DNA of 51,767 nucleotides from assembly GCA_030748735.1 (NCBI GenBank), contig JASMLK010000016.1:1-51767 (forward strand), given 5' to 3'. Positions 25,687-34,312 of this stretch are shown here, one piece after another. The notes beneath the pieces were generated by a model. That model did not search any database. It was not told the DNA's origin and was given only the letters and a program-made list of their open reading frames with translations. The DNA is from Myxococcota bacterium (GTDB taxonomy: Bacteria > Myxococcota_A > UBA9160 > UBA4427). The position numbers and the translations under genes are program-made. Within the stretch, counting starts at the first letter, position 1. Each line of letters begins with the position of its first letter.

Positions 25687-26769
25687 TCAACCGAGGTCCG
25701 CGAGCCTGACCACCCGGGTCTTCGTTTCGGGGATCTCGTCGGCCGCGACGAAGCGTAGTGCCAACCCTCCGCGGTCATGCCCTGCCGTATCGAGCCAATT
25801 CGCAACACCCGGGTCGCGACGGGCAACCACGATGCGAACCGCGCCGTCTTCCGAAAGCTCGGCGGTCGCATGGTTGACGTGGGTGTCGTAGTGGAGGAAG
25901 TCGAACGACTCGAGCCAGTGATTGCCGATCTGGAGGTTCCAGTAGTCGCAAGCGGGTGGGACGAACTCGATCACGAAGGCTTCGTCGGGTTCGAGCGCCC
26001 AGTAGCTGTAGAAGTAACGGGTGTTCGGGTCGCCCTGCGCGACCCGCAAGAATTTCGGATCGAGTTCACGGATCTCGTGAGCGTGTTCCTGGAAGGCACG
26101 CGTCCAGCCGAGGAACTGCCCCACCACCCCCTGCACCATGCCGCCCGCGCGAGCGAGTCCGCGGGTGAAGCGTTCTGGATCGAGGGGGGCGGGCGGCGCA
26201 CCGGCGTCGACCCGCTCGAGTGCGAGGGTCGCAGGGGTGTCGGTCCGACGGTGAAGAACCGTCTGACGAATGGTGAGTTGGTTCGAGTCGTCGCTCATGG
26301 GCAACCAGTTCTTCTCGCGCTTCTCTTTCGAAATGGCGATCTCGAAGGAGCCATCGGCTTCGACGACGAAGTCGCTGCTCGAGAGATACCCGTCGTTGAT
26401 CAGGCCCTTCGGCGTACCGAGCCCACCCGAGTAGGTCCCCACACCGAGTAGCTGCGCGTCGTTCATGCGGCCGCGCAGGCGGTATTCGAACGCGCTCGAA
26501 AGGCGCGCGCTGCCGTACACGTAGTCGGGGTTGTCGAGTCCGATCTTGGGGGACTCGAGGTTGAGACGCGCCAGCGCGGGGTCCGCGTCTTCGAGGGTCG
26601 AACGCATGAAGGCACGGGCCAGCCGCGTGACATAGCGAAGCCCCTCGGCTCGATCGAAGTCGTTGGGGGGCGCGGCGTCGAGGGCGTTGCGCCCGGCCGC
26701 CTTCAACTGATCACAGAATGCTTCCCAGGCCTGCAAATCCCCGGGTGTGGTGTCTTCGGCTTCGGACAC
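25687..26769 (-). CDS. DUF1214 domain protein
   Basis: The 360-aa protein ends in a DUF1214-like beta-sandwich: YWNLQIGNHWLESFDFLHYD, VNHATAELSEDG and DPGVANWLDTAGH. The N-terminal half is helical and not assigned. DUF1214 proteins are of unknown function and often lie near sulfotransferases and steroid or lipid genes. I prefer the GTG at 26769 because AGGAG is 6 nt upstream of it; the ATG at 26775 touches the same AGGAG and cannot use it. It is followed by the sulfotransferase after 4 bp. Confidence 0.82.
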   Translation of the reverse strand: MSEAEDTTPGDLQAWEAFCDQLKAAGRNALDAAPPNDFDRAEGLRYVTRLARAFMRSTLEDADPALARLNLESPKIGLDNPDYVYGSARLSSAFEYRLRGRMNDAQLLGVGTYSGGLGTPKGLINDGYLSSSDFVVEADGSFEIAISKEKREKNWLPMSDDSNQLTIRQTVLHRRTDTPATLALERVDAGAPPAPLDPERFTRGLARAGGMVQGVVGQFLGWTRAFQEHAHEIRELDPKFLRVAQGDPNTRYFYSYWALEPDEAFVIEFVPPACDYWNLQIGNHWLESFDFLHYDTHVNHATAELSEDGAVRIVVARRDPGVANWLDTAGHDRGGLALRFVAADEIPETKTRVVRLADLG

Positions 26770-26863
26770 GACCATCTCCTCACAGTGCGCAAAGGGCTCA
26801 CACTGCTCGCCGCCCTCGCGCGCAAACCTACGCTACCGAACCGGCAGAGGGCGTCGATCGACT

Positions 26864-27679
26864 TCACCCAGCAACGGGTCGCGTGGGGATCATGATCACC
26901 GCTTCGCCTTCCAGGACGCGCTCGGCGTCGACGCAGAGGTCGATCGCGAAGCCCACGATCGCCATGCCGGGACGTGATCGCGACCCGTTCAGGGACGCAG
27001 CGCGGTAGCGCACGCGAACGGTTTCATCAGCGCCGGGTATCCGGTAGAGCCGCCAGTGATCACCGATGTGTCCCGCGGACCCGGCTTCCGGCAACGGGCA
27101 ATCCAACAACGCGCCGAGAAAGCACGCGAAGCCTCTCGCGAAGAGCAGCGCTGCGGGAAACGGGGAGACCGTTGTGTCATCCCCGCCGCGAAACAGCGCG
27201 CCAAACCGGTCGACGGCAGCGTCGTCGCCCCAGGCGATCTCCGCCTCGCCGAACTCGAAGTGTTCCATCACGTCTTCGGCGTACCAAACGTCCGCAGGCG
27301 TCGAACTGCCCTGCGAGGCGGCATCTGACGGAGCGCTCGAAGACCATGCCAATGCGTTGCCCGTGCCACCGCGTGCGACGATCTCATCTCTTTGGTTCAC
27401 CACTTCGAACGAGGTCTGGCCATCCCCCGCAGCAGCCGCGCGGCACTCGAGCCGGTCGTCGGTCAACACGGGTCGCTGGAAACGGATCTCGAAGGGACGC
27501 GTGGCAGCGTCGTCCCCCCGACGCGACAACGACGCTTCAGCAAACGCCGCGACCAACAACCCCTGCGCGATCGGCGCAGCAAACCCACTCCGCTTTGCAA
27601 AGGCGGGGTCGCTGTGGATCGGCGCATCGTCGCCCGTGAGTTCAGCGAATGTTCGAATGGCTTCGCGTGAAACGTTCAA
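26864..27679 (-). CDS. Double hot-dog protein, MaoC-like dehydratase
   Basis: The 271-aa product has a MaoC/R-hydratase motif in its first half: FAELTGDDAPIHSDPAFAKR then GFAAPIAQGLLVAAFAE (Asp and His in the family catalytic order). The second half, DVWYAEDVMEHFEFGEAEIA through VRVRYRAASLNG, resembles a second hot-dog fold without an obvious catalytic pair. Such proteins hydrate enoyl-CoA to 3-hydroxyacyl-CoA. The start is the TTG at 27679, with GAGGGG 8 nt upstream; earlier codons would overlap the epimerase end at 27708. It follows that gene by 28 bp. Confidence 0.78.
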   Translation of the reverse strand: MNVSREAIRTFAELTGDDAPIHSDPAFAKRSGFAAPIAQGLLVAAFAEASLSRRGDDAATRPFEIRFQRPVLTDDRLECRAAAAGDGQTSFEVVNQRDEIVARGGTGNALAWSSSAPSDAASQGSSTPADVWYAEDVMEHFEFGEAEIAWGDDAAVDRFGALFRGGDDTTVSPFPAALLFARGFACFLGALLDCPLPEAGSAGHIGDHWRLYRIPGADETVRVRYRAASLNGSRSRPGMAIVGFAIDLCVDAERVLEGEAVIMIPTRPVAG

Positions 27680-27707
27680 TCGAATACACCCCTCGGAAGT
27701 GGAGCCA

Positions 27708-28817
27708 TCACTTGCTGCGATACGGGTGGTGCCAGACGACTTCCTTGCGCGGGATCTCCGCAATCTCGCGCGCAAAGGTCGCTTCGTGCGCGCGCCACGC
27801 CTCGACGACCGCGTCTTCGTGGTCGTAGTCGAAGGGATCCCCGAGGTTCAGTTCCGCCTCGTCTCCCTCTGGAAGCGGGTTGTCGGCATACCAGCGCACC
27901 GTGCGCTCCACGGCGTCTTCGAACGACACGACATCCCGATAGCCGAGCTGCGTCTTGATCTTGTCGATGCTCGGGAACCAATGGTGGCGGTAGAGCAGCT
28001 GCGGTGGAGAGGCGCGAAAGCCTTCCGGCAGCAGATGGAACGGAATGTCGATGCGCTCGAATTCGTGTCCCATGACTTCGCACACGCGGTCGACCCATTC
28101 ATGGTTGTACTGGACGCGATCGTCGCGAATGTTGTAGACCTGCCCTCCCGCGGCCTCCGGCTTTTCGACCGCCAGCATCATGGCATGCGCGATGTTGTCC
28201 GCGAAGCCTCGTGCCACGATGGTAAGCCCTCCGCCGGGAACGATCAGCGTGCGCCGTCCATCGAGCACGCGCCGCACGAGCCCCCACTCGGCCGGGCAGA
28301 TGTTGTGTGGGCCGTAGACCAGCGGATAGCGAAAATGGGAAGCACTGAAGTCGCCGCGCGCGTGGGCGCCCATCACGATGCTCTCCATGCCCCGCACGGC
28401 CGCGGTGAACTGCAGCCCTGTGTCTTCCGTGGCGAGCGGATCGTCCTCGTCGAGGGAGAGCGGCGTTTGGTCCGTCGTTTCCCAGGGATTGCGCGCGATC
28501 ATGTCGCCCCACCCCTTGTAGATCGGCGCCAGGCCGCCGACCGAAATGAAGCGGTCGGTCTTGCCCGTCACGGCCTTCACCACGTGCTTCAGCATGCCGT
28601 AGGTCGCGATCACCAGATCGAAGCGCCGGCCCTCGAGGGCGGCTTCGAGCTGATCGAACTTGTAGGGGCTCGTGTGGATGTGCTCGACGTCGTCGGGCAG
28701 CTCGGGCTCGTGGTTGCCGGTGTGCAGGATCGACACCTGGTAGTCGCGCTTGCGCAGCGCGTCGACGATCACCAACCCTGTGGCGCCCGCTCCACCGATG
28801 ACGAGGGCATTGCTCAT
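27708..28817 (-). CDS. NAD-dependent epimerase/dehydratase
   Basis: The 369-aa protein opens MSNALVIGGAGATGLVIVDA, an extended-SDR nucleotide-binding motif, with RYPLVYGPHNICPAEWGLV, IVARGFADNIAHAMML and GGQVYNIRDDRVQYNHEW in the later part. The position of the usual YxxxK is not obvious (SASHFRYPLVYG region), so it may be an atypical SDR. The ATG at 28817 is preceded by GGATTGGAA. It heads a minus-strand unit with the MaoC-like gene (28 bp) and possibly the DUF1214/sulfotransferase pair. Divergent from the amidohydrolase at 28955 over 137 bp. Confidence 0.85.
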   Translation of the reverse strand: MSNALVIGGAGATGLVIVDALRKRDYQVSILHTGNHEPELPDDVEHIHTSPYKFDQLEAALEGRRFDLVIATYGMLKHVVKAVTGKTDRFISVGGLAPIYKGWGDMIARNPWETTDQTPLSLDEDDPLATEDTGLQFTAAVRGMESIVMGAHARGDFSASHFRYPLVYGPHNICPAEWGLVRRVLDGRRTLIVPGGGLTIVARGFADNIAHAMMLAVEKPEAAGGQVYNIRDDRVQYNHEWVDRVCEVMGHEFERIDIPFHLLPEGFRASPPQLLYRHHWFPSIDKIKTQLGYRDVVSFEDAVERTVRWYADNPLPEGDEAELNLGDPFDYDHEDAVVEAWRAHEATFAREIAEIPRKEVVWHHPYRSK

Positions 28818-28954
28818 TTCCAATCCTCGAGGCCGTTCAGGTCATCGAACGCCGATACTCGCGTTCGAGCCGGGTAGCTTCGACGATCTGCGGCGTCGTG
28901 TAAAGTTGTGAAGCAGCGCACGGACCTCGAGGGTTCGCGATTTTCGGAGGAGAC

Positions 28955-30130
28955 GTGACCATGGCCGCTTCGCTTTTCGAAAAACACAGGGTGATCGACA
29001 TCGACACCCATGTGACCGAACCGCCCGATGTGTTCACGACACGTGTTGCGTCGAAGTGGAAGGACCGCGTTCCCCACGTCACGAAGGCCGAAAACGGTGA
29101 TGACATCTGGGTGATCGGCGACCAGATGATCGGCCACCCCGGCGCGTACTCGATGGCGGGGCATACCGACGCACCGCCGAACTTCGTGTCGGGCTACAGC
29201 CAGATTCCGGCGTCGATGATGGAGCCCAGGGCGCGGCTCACGCACATGGACGAAGAGAAGATCTACGCCAACGTCCTCTACCCCAACGTCGGCGGCTTCG
29301 GCGCCGGCGGTTTTCTCAAGCTCGGCGAACCCGAACTGATGCTCGAATGCGTCAGCGCCTACAACGACTTCCTCTTCGAGTGGGCCAGTGAAGACCTCGA
29401 GCGCCTCGTCCCCGTCATGTCGATGCCGTTCTGGGACGTGGCCGCGGCGGTCGGCGAGATCGAGCGCTGCGCCGCGAAGGGCTTCCGCGCGCTGGTGATG
29501 TGCAACCAACCGCAAGACTTCGGCATGCCCTTCTTGCGCGAGCGACATTGGGACCCGGTCTGGGCTGCAGCCCAGGACGCGGGGCTGTCGATCTCCTTCC
29601 ACATCGGTGGTGGTGATCTGTCGGACCTGCTCGAGGACGTCGCGGGCGTCGGCTTCAGTGCGAACTTCGCGCGGGCCTCGGCGCTCGTCTTCCTCGACAA
29701 CGGCAAGTGCCTCGCCGACGTGATCATGGGCGGCATCTGCCACCGCTTCCCCAGGCTGAAGATGGTCTCCGTCGAGTCGGGGGTCGGTTGGATTCCCTTC
29801 ATCCTCGAAGCCCTCGACTGGCAGTGGAAGAACTCCGGTGTTGGGAAGGAGCATCCCGAATGGGACCTGCTGCCGAGTGAGTACTTCCGACGGCAGATGT
29901 ACGGGAGCTTCTGGTTCGAAGAAGGAGGGCTCGCCAATGCGATCGAGCTCTATCCCGACAACATCCTCTACGAAACCGACTACCCGCACCCGACCTGCAT
30001 GGCCCCCGGGCCCGCATCGGCGGGAACCCATCCCGGGCTCTACGCGGAAAAGGCGCTCGCGGGGGTTTCCGCGGAGAACATCGGCAAGGTGTTGCACGGT
30101 TCCGCCGCGGCCCTTTACGGGATCGCTTGA
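28955..30130 (+). CDS. Amidohydrolase family 2 metal-dependent hydrolase
   Basis: The 391-aa protein fits amidohydrolase_2 (ACMSD/decarboxylase-like): VIDIDTHVTEPPDVF with the DxHx metal motif near the N-terminus, SISFHIGGGDLSDL, VSVESGVGWIPFILEALD and LYETDYPHPTCM with the late Asp. This family includes decarboxylases and hydrolases of aromatic or lipid-derived acids. GGAGG at 28946-28950 is 4 nt before the GTG at 28955 and 10 nt before an ATG at 28961; either could start it. Its TGA overlaps the next ATG by one base (TGATG), so the two genes are coupled. Confidence 0.9.
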   Translation: MTMAASLFEKHRVIDIDTHVTEPPDVFTTRVASKWKDRVPHVTKAENGDDIWVIGDQMIGHPGAYSMAGHTDAPPNFVSGYSQIPASMMEPRARLTHMDEEKIYANVLYPNVGGFGAGGFLKLGEPELMLECVSAYNDFLFEWASEDLERLVPVMSMPFWDVAAAVGEIERCAAKGFRALVMCNQPQDFGMPFLRERHWDPVWAAAQDAGLSISFHIGGGDLSDLLEDVAGVGFSANFARASALVFLDNGKCLADVIMGGICHRFPRLKMVSVESGVGWIPFILEALDWQWKNSGVGKEHPEWDLLPSEYFRRQMYGSFWFEEGGLANAIELYPDNILYETDYPHPTCMAPGPASAGTHPGLYAEKALAGVSAENIGKVLHGSAAALYGIA

Positions 30131-32505
30131 TGAAGGGGCTGCGCGGCCTTCGGGTCGTCGACCTGTCGAGCGAAATCGCCGGCCCCTACTGCACCAAGCT
30201 CCTTGCCGACGCCGGCGCGGACGTCATCAAGGTGGAGAGCGAAGCGGGGGACTCGCTTCGCACCTGGTCCGCGACGCGCGGAAGACTCGAAGGCGAAACC
30301 GGCGCGCTCTTTCGCTTCCTGAACGCTTCGAAGCGCAGCGTGGTCGGCGAGCCGAACGACACCCATGTCGCGGCCTTGCTCGCCGAGGCCGACCTCGTGG
30401 TCGAAGACTTCGGCGTGGGGAGCGACTTCGATCGCGAAGCGCTTCACGAACATCATCCGGGCCTCGTGTTGCTTTCGCTATCCCCCTTTGGTCTTACGGG
30501 GCCCTACGCGGACCGGCCCTCCTCCGAGTTCACGATCCAGGCCGAGTCGGGTTCGATCGGGGGACGCGGGGTCCCCGGATGCGAACCCTTCATCGCGGGC
30601 GGGCGGATGACCGAATGGGTCGCCGGAACGTTCTCCTCGGCCGCCGCGCTCGCCGCGCTGCGGGGTGCGCAACGGAGTGGTCGCGGTGAGCACATCGACT
30701 TTTCCCTGCAAGAAGGGATGACCCACGCCGCGACCATCTACCTCGATCTCATGTACTCACTCCTCGGGCGCCCCGACTTCGGCGGTGCGGCGGGACAGAG
30801 CATCGAGACACCGTCGATCGAACCCACCAAAGACGGTTACGTGGGCTTCAACACCAACACGGCACAGCAGATTTCCGACTTCCTGTTGATGATCGAACGC
30901 CCCGAGCTGCGCGAAAGCGGCGACTTCAATCAGGCCATGGGGCGAATGGCGCGCCTGGAAGAATGGGAAGACATCGTGCGCAGCTGGACGCGCCAGCGCA
31001 CGACGGCCGAGATCATCGAACAGGCGGCGCTGCTGCGAATCCCCGTCGCACCGATCGGCAACGGCGAGACGGTCCTCGAGCACGAACATCTCGTGGCGCG
31101 TGGCGTCTATCGCGATGCACCCGAGGGCGACTTCAAGGCGCCCTGCCCGCCGTACCGCATCGACGGCGAGCGCCCCGCCCCCCCGCGACCCGCACCGGAA
31201 CTCGGTGGCGACACGAACGCACGGTTCGAAGCGGAGCGCATCGAACCCAGGGCCGAAGCCAACAGCCTTCCCCTCGAAGGCATCCGCATCGTCGATGCCA
31301 CGACCTGGTGGGCAGGCCCTTCTGCGACCCACGCACTCGCATGCCTCGGCGCCGACGTGGTCCACGTCGAATCGATTCAGCGCGTCGACGGCGCGCGCAC
31401 GGTCGGCGGCATGCTGACGGGCCTGCATGAAGACTGGTGGGAAGCCGGCAACATCTTCCTCGCCGCGAACCAGAACAAGCGCGACATCACCCTCGACCTC
31501 TCGAACGAGCAGGGGCGCGCGATTCTCGACGAGCTCATCTCGACCGCGGACATCTTCGTCGAGAACTTCAGCCCGCGCGTAATGGACGGGTTCGGGATCG
31601 ACTGGGACCACGTCAACGCCCTCAACCCCGGCTGCATCATGGTCCGCATGCCAGCGTTCGGACTCGACGGTCCGTGGCGCGAAAAGGTGGGCTTCGCACA
31701 GACGATGGAACAGCTTTCGGGGCTGGCGTGGGTCACCGGGCATCCGGATGACCAGCCTCGCATCCCGCGCGGCCCCTGCGATCCGCTTGCGGGCATGCAC
31801 GCGACGTTCGCGATGCTGGTCGCCCTCGCCGAACGCGACCACAGCGGCCGCGGTCACTTCGTCGAATGCGCCATGGTCGAAGGTGCACTCAACGTCGCCG
31901 CCGAACAGGTGATCGAATACACGGCCTACGGAAACCGGCTCGACCGCATGGGGAACCGTTGCCCCCACGCGGCACCACAGGGCCTCTACCCCTGCGCCGA
32001 GCACGACGCCCTGGGCAAGCCGCGCTGGCTCGCGCTTTCGATCGAAAGCGATGCGCAGTGGAGCGCACTGATCGACTGGCTCGATCGCCCCGCCTGGACG
32101 CAGGAGCTGGAACACGCTGACCTCGCCGCGCGCCAGGCCGCACACGACAAGATCGACGAGCATCTGCGCGGCGTGTTCGCCCAGCGCGACCGCGACGAGT
32201 GCATCGACGAACTACTGGCCCTCGGCATCCCGGCGGCGCGCCTCGCCGACCCGCGCGAACTCTACGACCACCCGCAGCTCGCGGCACGCGGCTACTTCGA
32301 AGAGCTCGACCACCCCGTCGTGGGCACACACTGGATCGGCACCCTGCCGTACCACTTCGCATCGCTCTCGCGTTGGGTTCGCCATCGCGCGCCGGTCCTC
32401 GGCGAACACAATCACGAGATCCTGCGCGAACTGGGCAAGAGCGGCGACGAGATCGCGGCCCTCGAAGAAGCCGCCGTCATCGGCGACCGGCCGGCCGGGC
32501 TCTAG
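30130..32505 (+). CDS. Two-domain CaiB/BaiF CoA-transferase (fused tandem)
   Basis: At 791 aa this is twice the usual family III size. The first domain (about 1-370) begins LRVVDLSSEIAGPYCTKLLA; the second (about 385-791) begins IRIVDATTWWAGPSATHALA and has NKRDITLDLSNEQGRAIL and VENFSPRVMDGFGIDWDHV. The second domain is closer to the normal pattern; the first lacks the usual NRNKRS segment wording (here LNASKRSVVGEP). Family III enzymes are interlaced dimers, so a fused pair may form the dimer in one chain. It is coupled to the amidohydrolase by a TGATG overlap. A short hairpin (CGGGC/GCCCG, 32496-32509) sits at the convergent 3' end. Confidence 0.92.
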   Translation: MKGLRGLRVVDLSSEIAGPYCTKLLADAGADVIKVESEAGDSLRTWSATRGRLEGETGALFRFLNASKRSVVGEPNDTHVAALLAEADLVVEDFGVGSDFDREALHEHHPGLVLLSLSPFGLTGPYADRPSSEFTIQAESGSIGGRGVPGCEPFIAGGRMTEWVAGTFSSAAALAALRGAQRSGRGEHIDFSLQEGMTHAATIYLDLMYSLLGRPDFGGAAGQSIETPSIEPTKDGYVGFNTNTAQQISDFLLMIERPELRESGDFNQAMGRMARLEEWEDIVRSWTRQRTTAEIIEQAALLRIPVAPIGNGETVLEHEHLVARGVYRDAPEGDFKAPCPPYRIDGERPAPPRPAPELGGDTNARFEAERIEPRAEANSLPLEGIRIVDATTWWAGPSATHALACLGADVVHVESIQRVDGARTVGGMLTGLHEDWWEAGNIFLAANQNKRDITLDLSNEQGRAILDELISTADIFVENFSPRVMDGFGIDWDHVNALNPGCIMVRMPAFGLDGPWREKVGFAQTMEQLSGLAWVTGHPDDQPRIPRGPCDPLAGMHATFAMLVALAERDHSGRGHFVECAMVEGALNVAAEQVIEYTAYGNRLDRMGNRCPHAAPQGLYPCAEHDALGKPRWLALSIESDAQWSALIDWLDRPAWTQELEHADLAARQAAHDKIDEHLRGVFAQRDRDECIDELLALGIPAARLADPRELYDHPQLAARGYFEELDHPVVGTHWIGTLPYHFASLSRWVRHRAPVLGEHNHEILRELGKSGDEIAALEEAAVIGDRPAGL

Positions 32506-32509
32506 CCCG

Positions 32510-33385
32510 CTAGCGCTCGAGGAAGGCCTTCGGGATGGTGCCACCGCCGTAGGAAAGCGGCCCTCGGGTTTCCGCTGGTGGCCAACCGCGCCCGTTGGGC
32601 GCCCGCCCGCCCTTTGCATAGCCGAAGCTCGGTGGCCGATAGAGTGCCGCCGGTGAGTTGTCTTCGATGCCGAAGCGGTCGAAGTACTTCGCGTCGACGA
32701 AGAAGAGATTGACCGCGTTCTTCTCGCAGTAGACCAGCTCGTAACCCTTGCGCTTGGCGAGTTCGTAGAACGACTGGATGCTCGCACCGTAGAAGTCCGT
32801 CGAATCGGGATAGTTCATCGGGTGGTAGCGAATCACCGCGAGCTGGGGCGGTGCGAAGGCCGCATTGAATTCGACCTGCACGACCTTCGGCCGATAATCG
32901 TGGATCACCTTCCAGACCCAGTAGTCATTGCTGTCGATGTCGATGACCAACAGGTCCATGTCCTTCGGCGCGTCGACCTGGTCGAAGATGTGCTCGATGT
33001 TCCCCGGCCACACCCACCCCCGAAGGTTCTTGACCTTGGGAAAGTCCTTCATGTTTTCGAGCAAGGCCTTGTACTGCGACGGGTCCCCTTCGATCTGGAG
33101 GCCCGACCAACCCTGCTCGTACAGGCGACGCACATTGCTGCCGTGGAGACCATCCGCTGCACCGAACTCGACGGCGTACCGGGATGTGGGTTCGATGACC
33201 TCGAACAACTTCGCGATCACACCGTCTTCGCCGCCCTGCGAATACACCTGGGCTTCAGCGGCCTCGAAATCGACGGGCGCGGCGGGCTTACCAGCGCTTG
33301 CGGTTCCCAAGGCGAGTGCCGCGGCCGCTGCAACCAGGCCGACCTCCAAGATCCTCACGGCCAGGGCCGCTGTCTTTCTGGGCAC
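32510..33385 (-). CDS. Exported or anchored FkbM-like methyltransferase-fold protein
   Basis: The 291-aa protein has an N-terminal hydrophobic segment (about residues 10-31, ending TASAGKPA) that looks like a signal peptide or membrane anchor. Behind it lies a SAM-methyltransferase-like core: SQGGEDGVIAKLFEVI, YAVEFGAADGLHGSNVRRLY, GWSGLQIEGDP and MDLLVIDIDSNDYWVWK. This is the FkbM-like wording, but a cytoplasmic enzyme should not carry a signal peptide. GGAGG precedes the GTG at 33385 by 8 nt. The C-terminal 50 residues are Gly/Pro-rich. It may be a periplasmic protein that no longer uses SAM; unproven. Confidence 0.75.
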   Translation of the reverse strand: MPRKTAALAVRILEVGLVAAAAALALGTASAGKPAAPVDFEAAEAQVYSQGGEDGVIAKLFEVIEPTSRYAVEFGAADGLHGSNVRRLYEQGWSGLQIEGDPSQYKALLENMKDFPKVKNLRGWVWPGNIEHIFDQVDAPKDMDLLVIDIDSNDYWVWKVIHDYRPKVVQVEFNAAFAPPQLAVIRYHPMNYPDSTDFYGASIQSFYELAKRKGYELVYCEKNAVNLFFVDAKYFDRFGIEDNSPAALYRPPSFGYAKGGRAPNGRGWPPAETRGPLSYGGGTIPKAFLER

Positions 33386-33557
33386 GTTTCGAACCTCCAG
33401 GACCGGCCTCGGAAGCGAGAACCGGGTCGAGGTCCATTGTGAACCGCGTCGGCGCGAGAATGGAAGTGAAAAACGCGCAGGTGCGGCTCAGGCGAACGAG
33501 ACGACGGGGAGGCCCCCTACAGCTGCGTCAGCGCTGCCAGTCGCAACGGGGCCAGCG

Positions 33558-34232
33558 TCACTCTTCGTCGGTTTCGAACTGGTCGTCTTCGTTGCGCAGG
33601 AAGAAGCTCACGTTCAAACTCGGGCGGCCTTGCCAGCCTCGGTCGAAAACGGTGTCCACCGGGTGAAAGACCTTCTGCGCAGTGGATTCGAACGTGTACC
33701 GGGCCGTCACGCTCATCGTGAAGCGCTCGTCGAGATGGAAGTTGAGCCCGAACTCTGCGCCGAGCCCGAGACTCGCCTGGTGCACGTCGGCATTGTTCCC
33801 CGAACCCGCACAATCGACACAAACCAGATAGCTCGCGCCGATACTCGGCCCGAGCCAGAAGCGCATCGACTCGCTTCTCAAGGGCGAGAGGCCCACGGTG
33901 AACTGGCCCGACAAGCCGTCGAGGCGGAGATCGTCGTCGCCCTCGGAAGGTTCGAGGTGGCGTAGGCCGATGTTCAGTCGATAGTTGAGGAGTTCGTCGG
34001 CGGCGAGATTGCTGTCCCACGCGACACCGAGACCGATGGCGTGGGCCTGGTCGCCGTCCTGCACGAAACCGTCGTCGATCCAGTTCGCCGCGTACTGGAC
34101 CAGGCCGTATTCCACGTAGCCACCGAGTCCGGCCGAGGCCGGCGTGGCCGTTGCAAGAACGAATGCCGCGACGAGACAACACCTCGCCACGCCCTCGAGC
34201 GACCAAACGATCCAGCTTCTTCCGTACAACAT
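33558..34232 (-). CDS. Outer-membrane beta-barrel-like protein
   Basis: The 224-aa product has a signal peptide ending in ATATPASA (residues about 26-33) and then alternating amphipathic strands, for example FTVGLSPLRSESMRFWLGPSIGAS and LGLGAEFGLNFHLDERFTMSV, typical of OmpW/OmpA-type barrels of 8 strands. The start at 34232 has GGAGGAG just upstream; the longer frame to the left adds no signal peptide. Two Cys (CVDCAG) sit in a likely surface loop. The specific function is unknown. The gene is on the same strand as the acyltransferase but separated by 80 bp. Confidence 0.72.
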   Translation of the reverse strand: MLYGRSWIVWSLEGVARCCLVAAFVLATATPASAGLGGYVEYGLVQYAANWIDDGFVQDGDQAHAIGLGVAWDSNLAADELLNYRLNIGLRHLEPSEGDDDLRLDGLSGQFTVGLSPLRSESMRFWLGPSIGASYLVCVDCAGSGNNADVHQASLGLGAEFGLNFHLDERFTMSVTARYTFESTAQKVFHPVDTVFDRGWQGRPSLNVSFFLRNEDDQFETDEE

Positions 34233-34312
34233 GCTCCTCCCCCAGCACCCGCGATTGCTGTGGCGCGGCGTAGGGTGCCCCCCGGCTGCGGGCCAGCAGG
34301 TTGGCGGTGACG

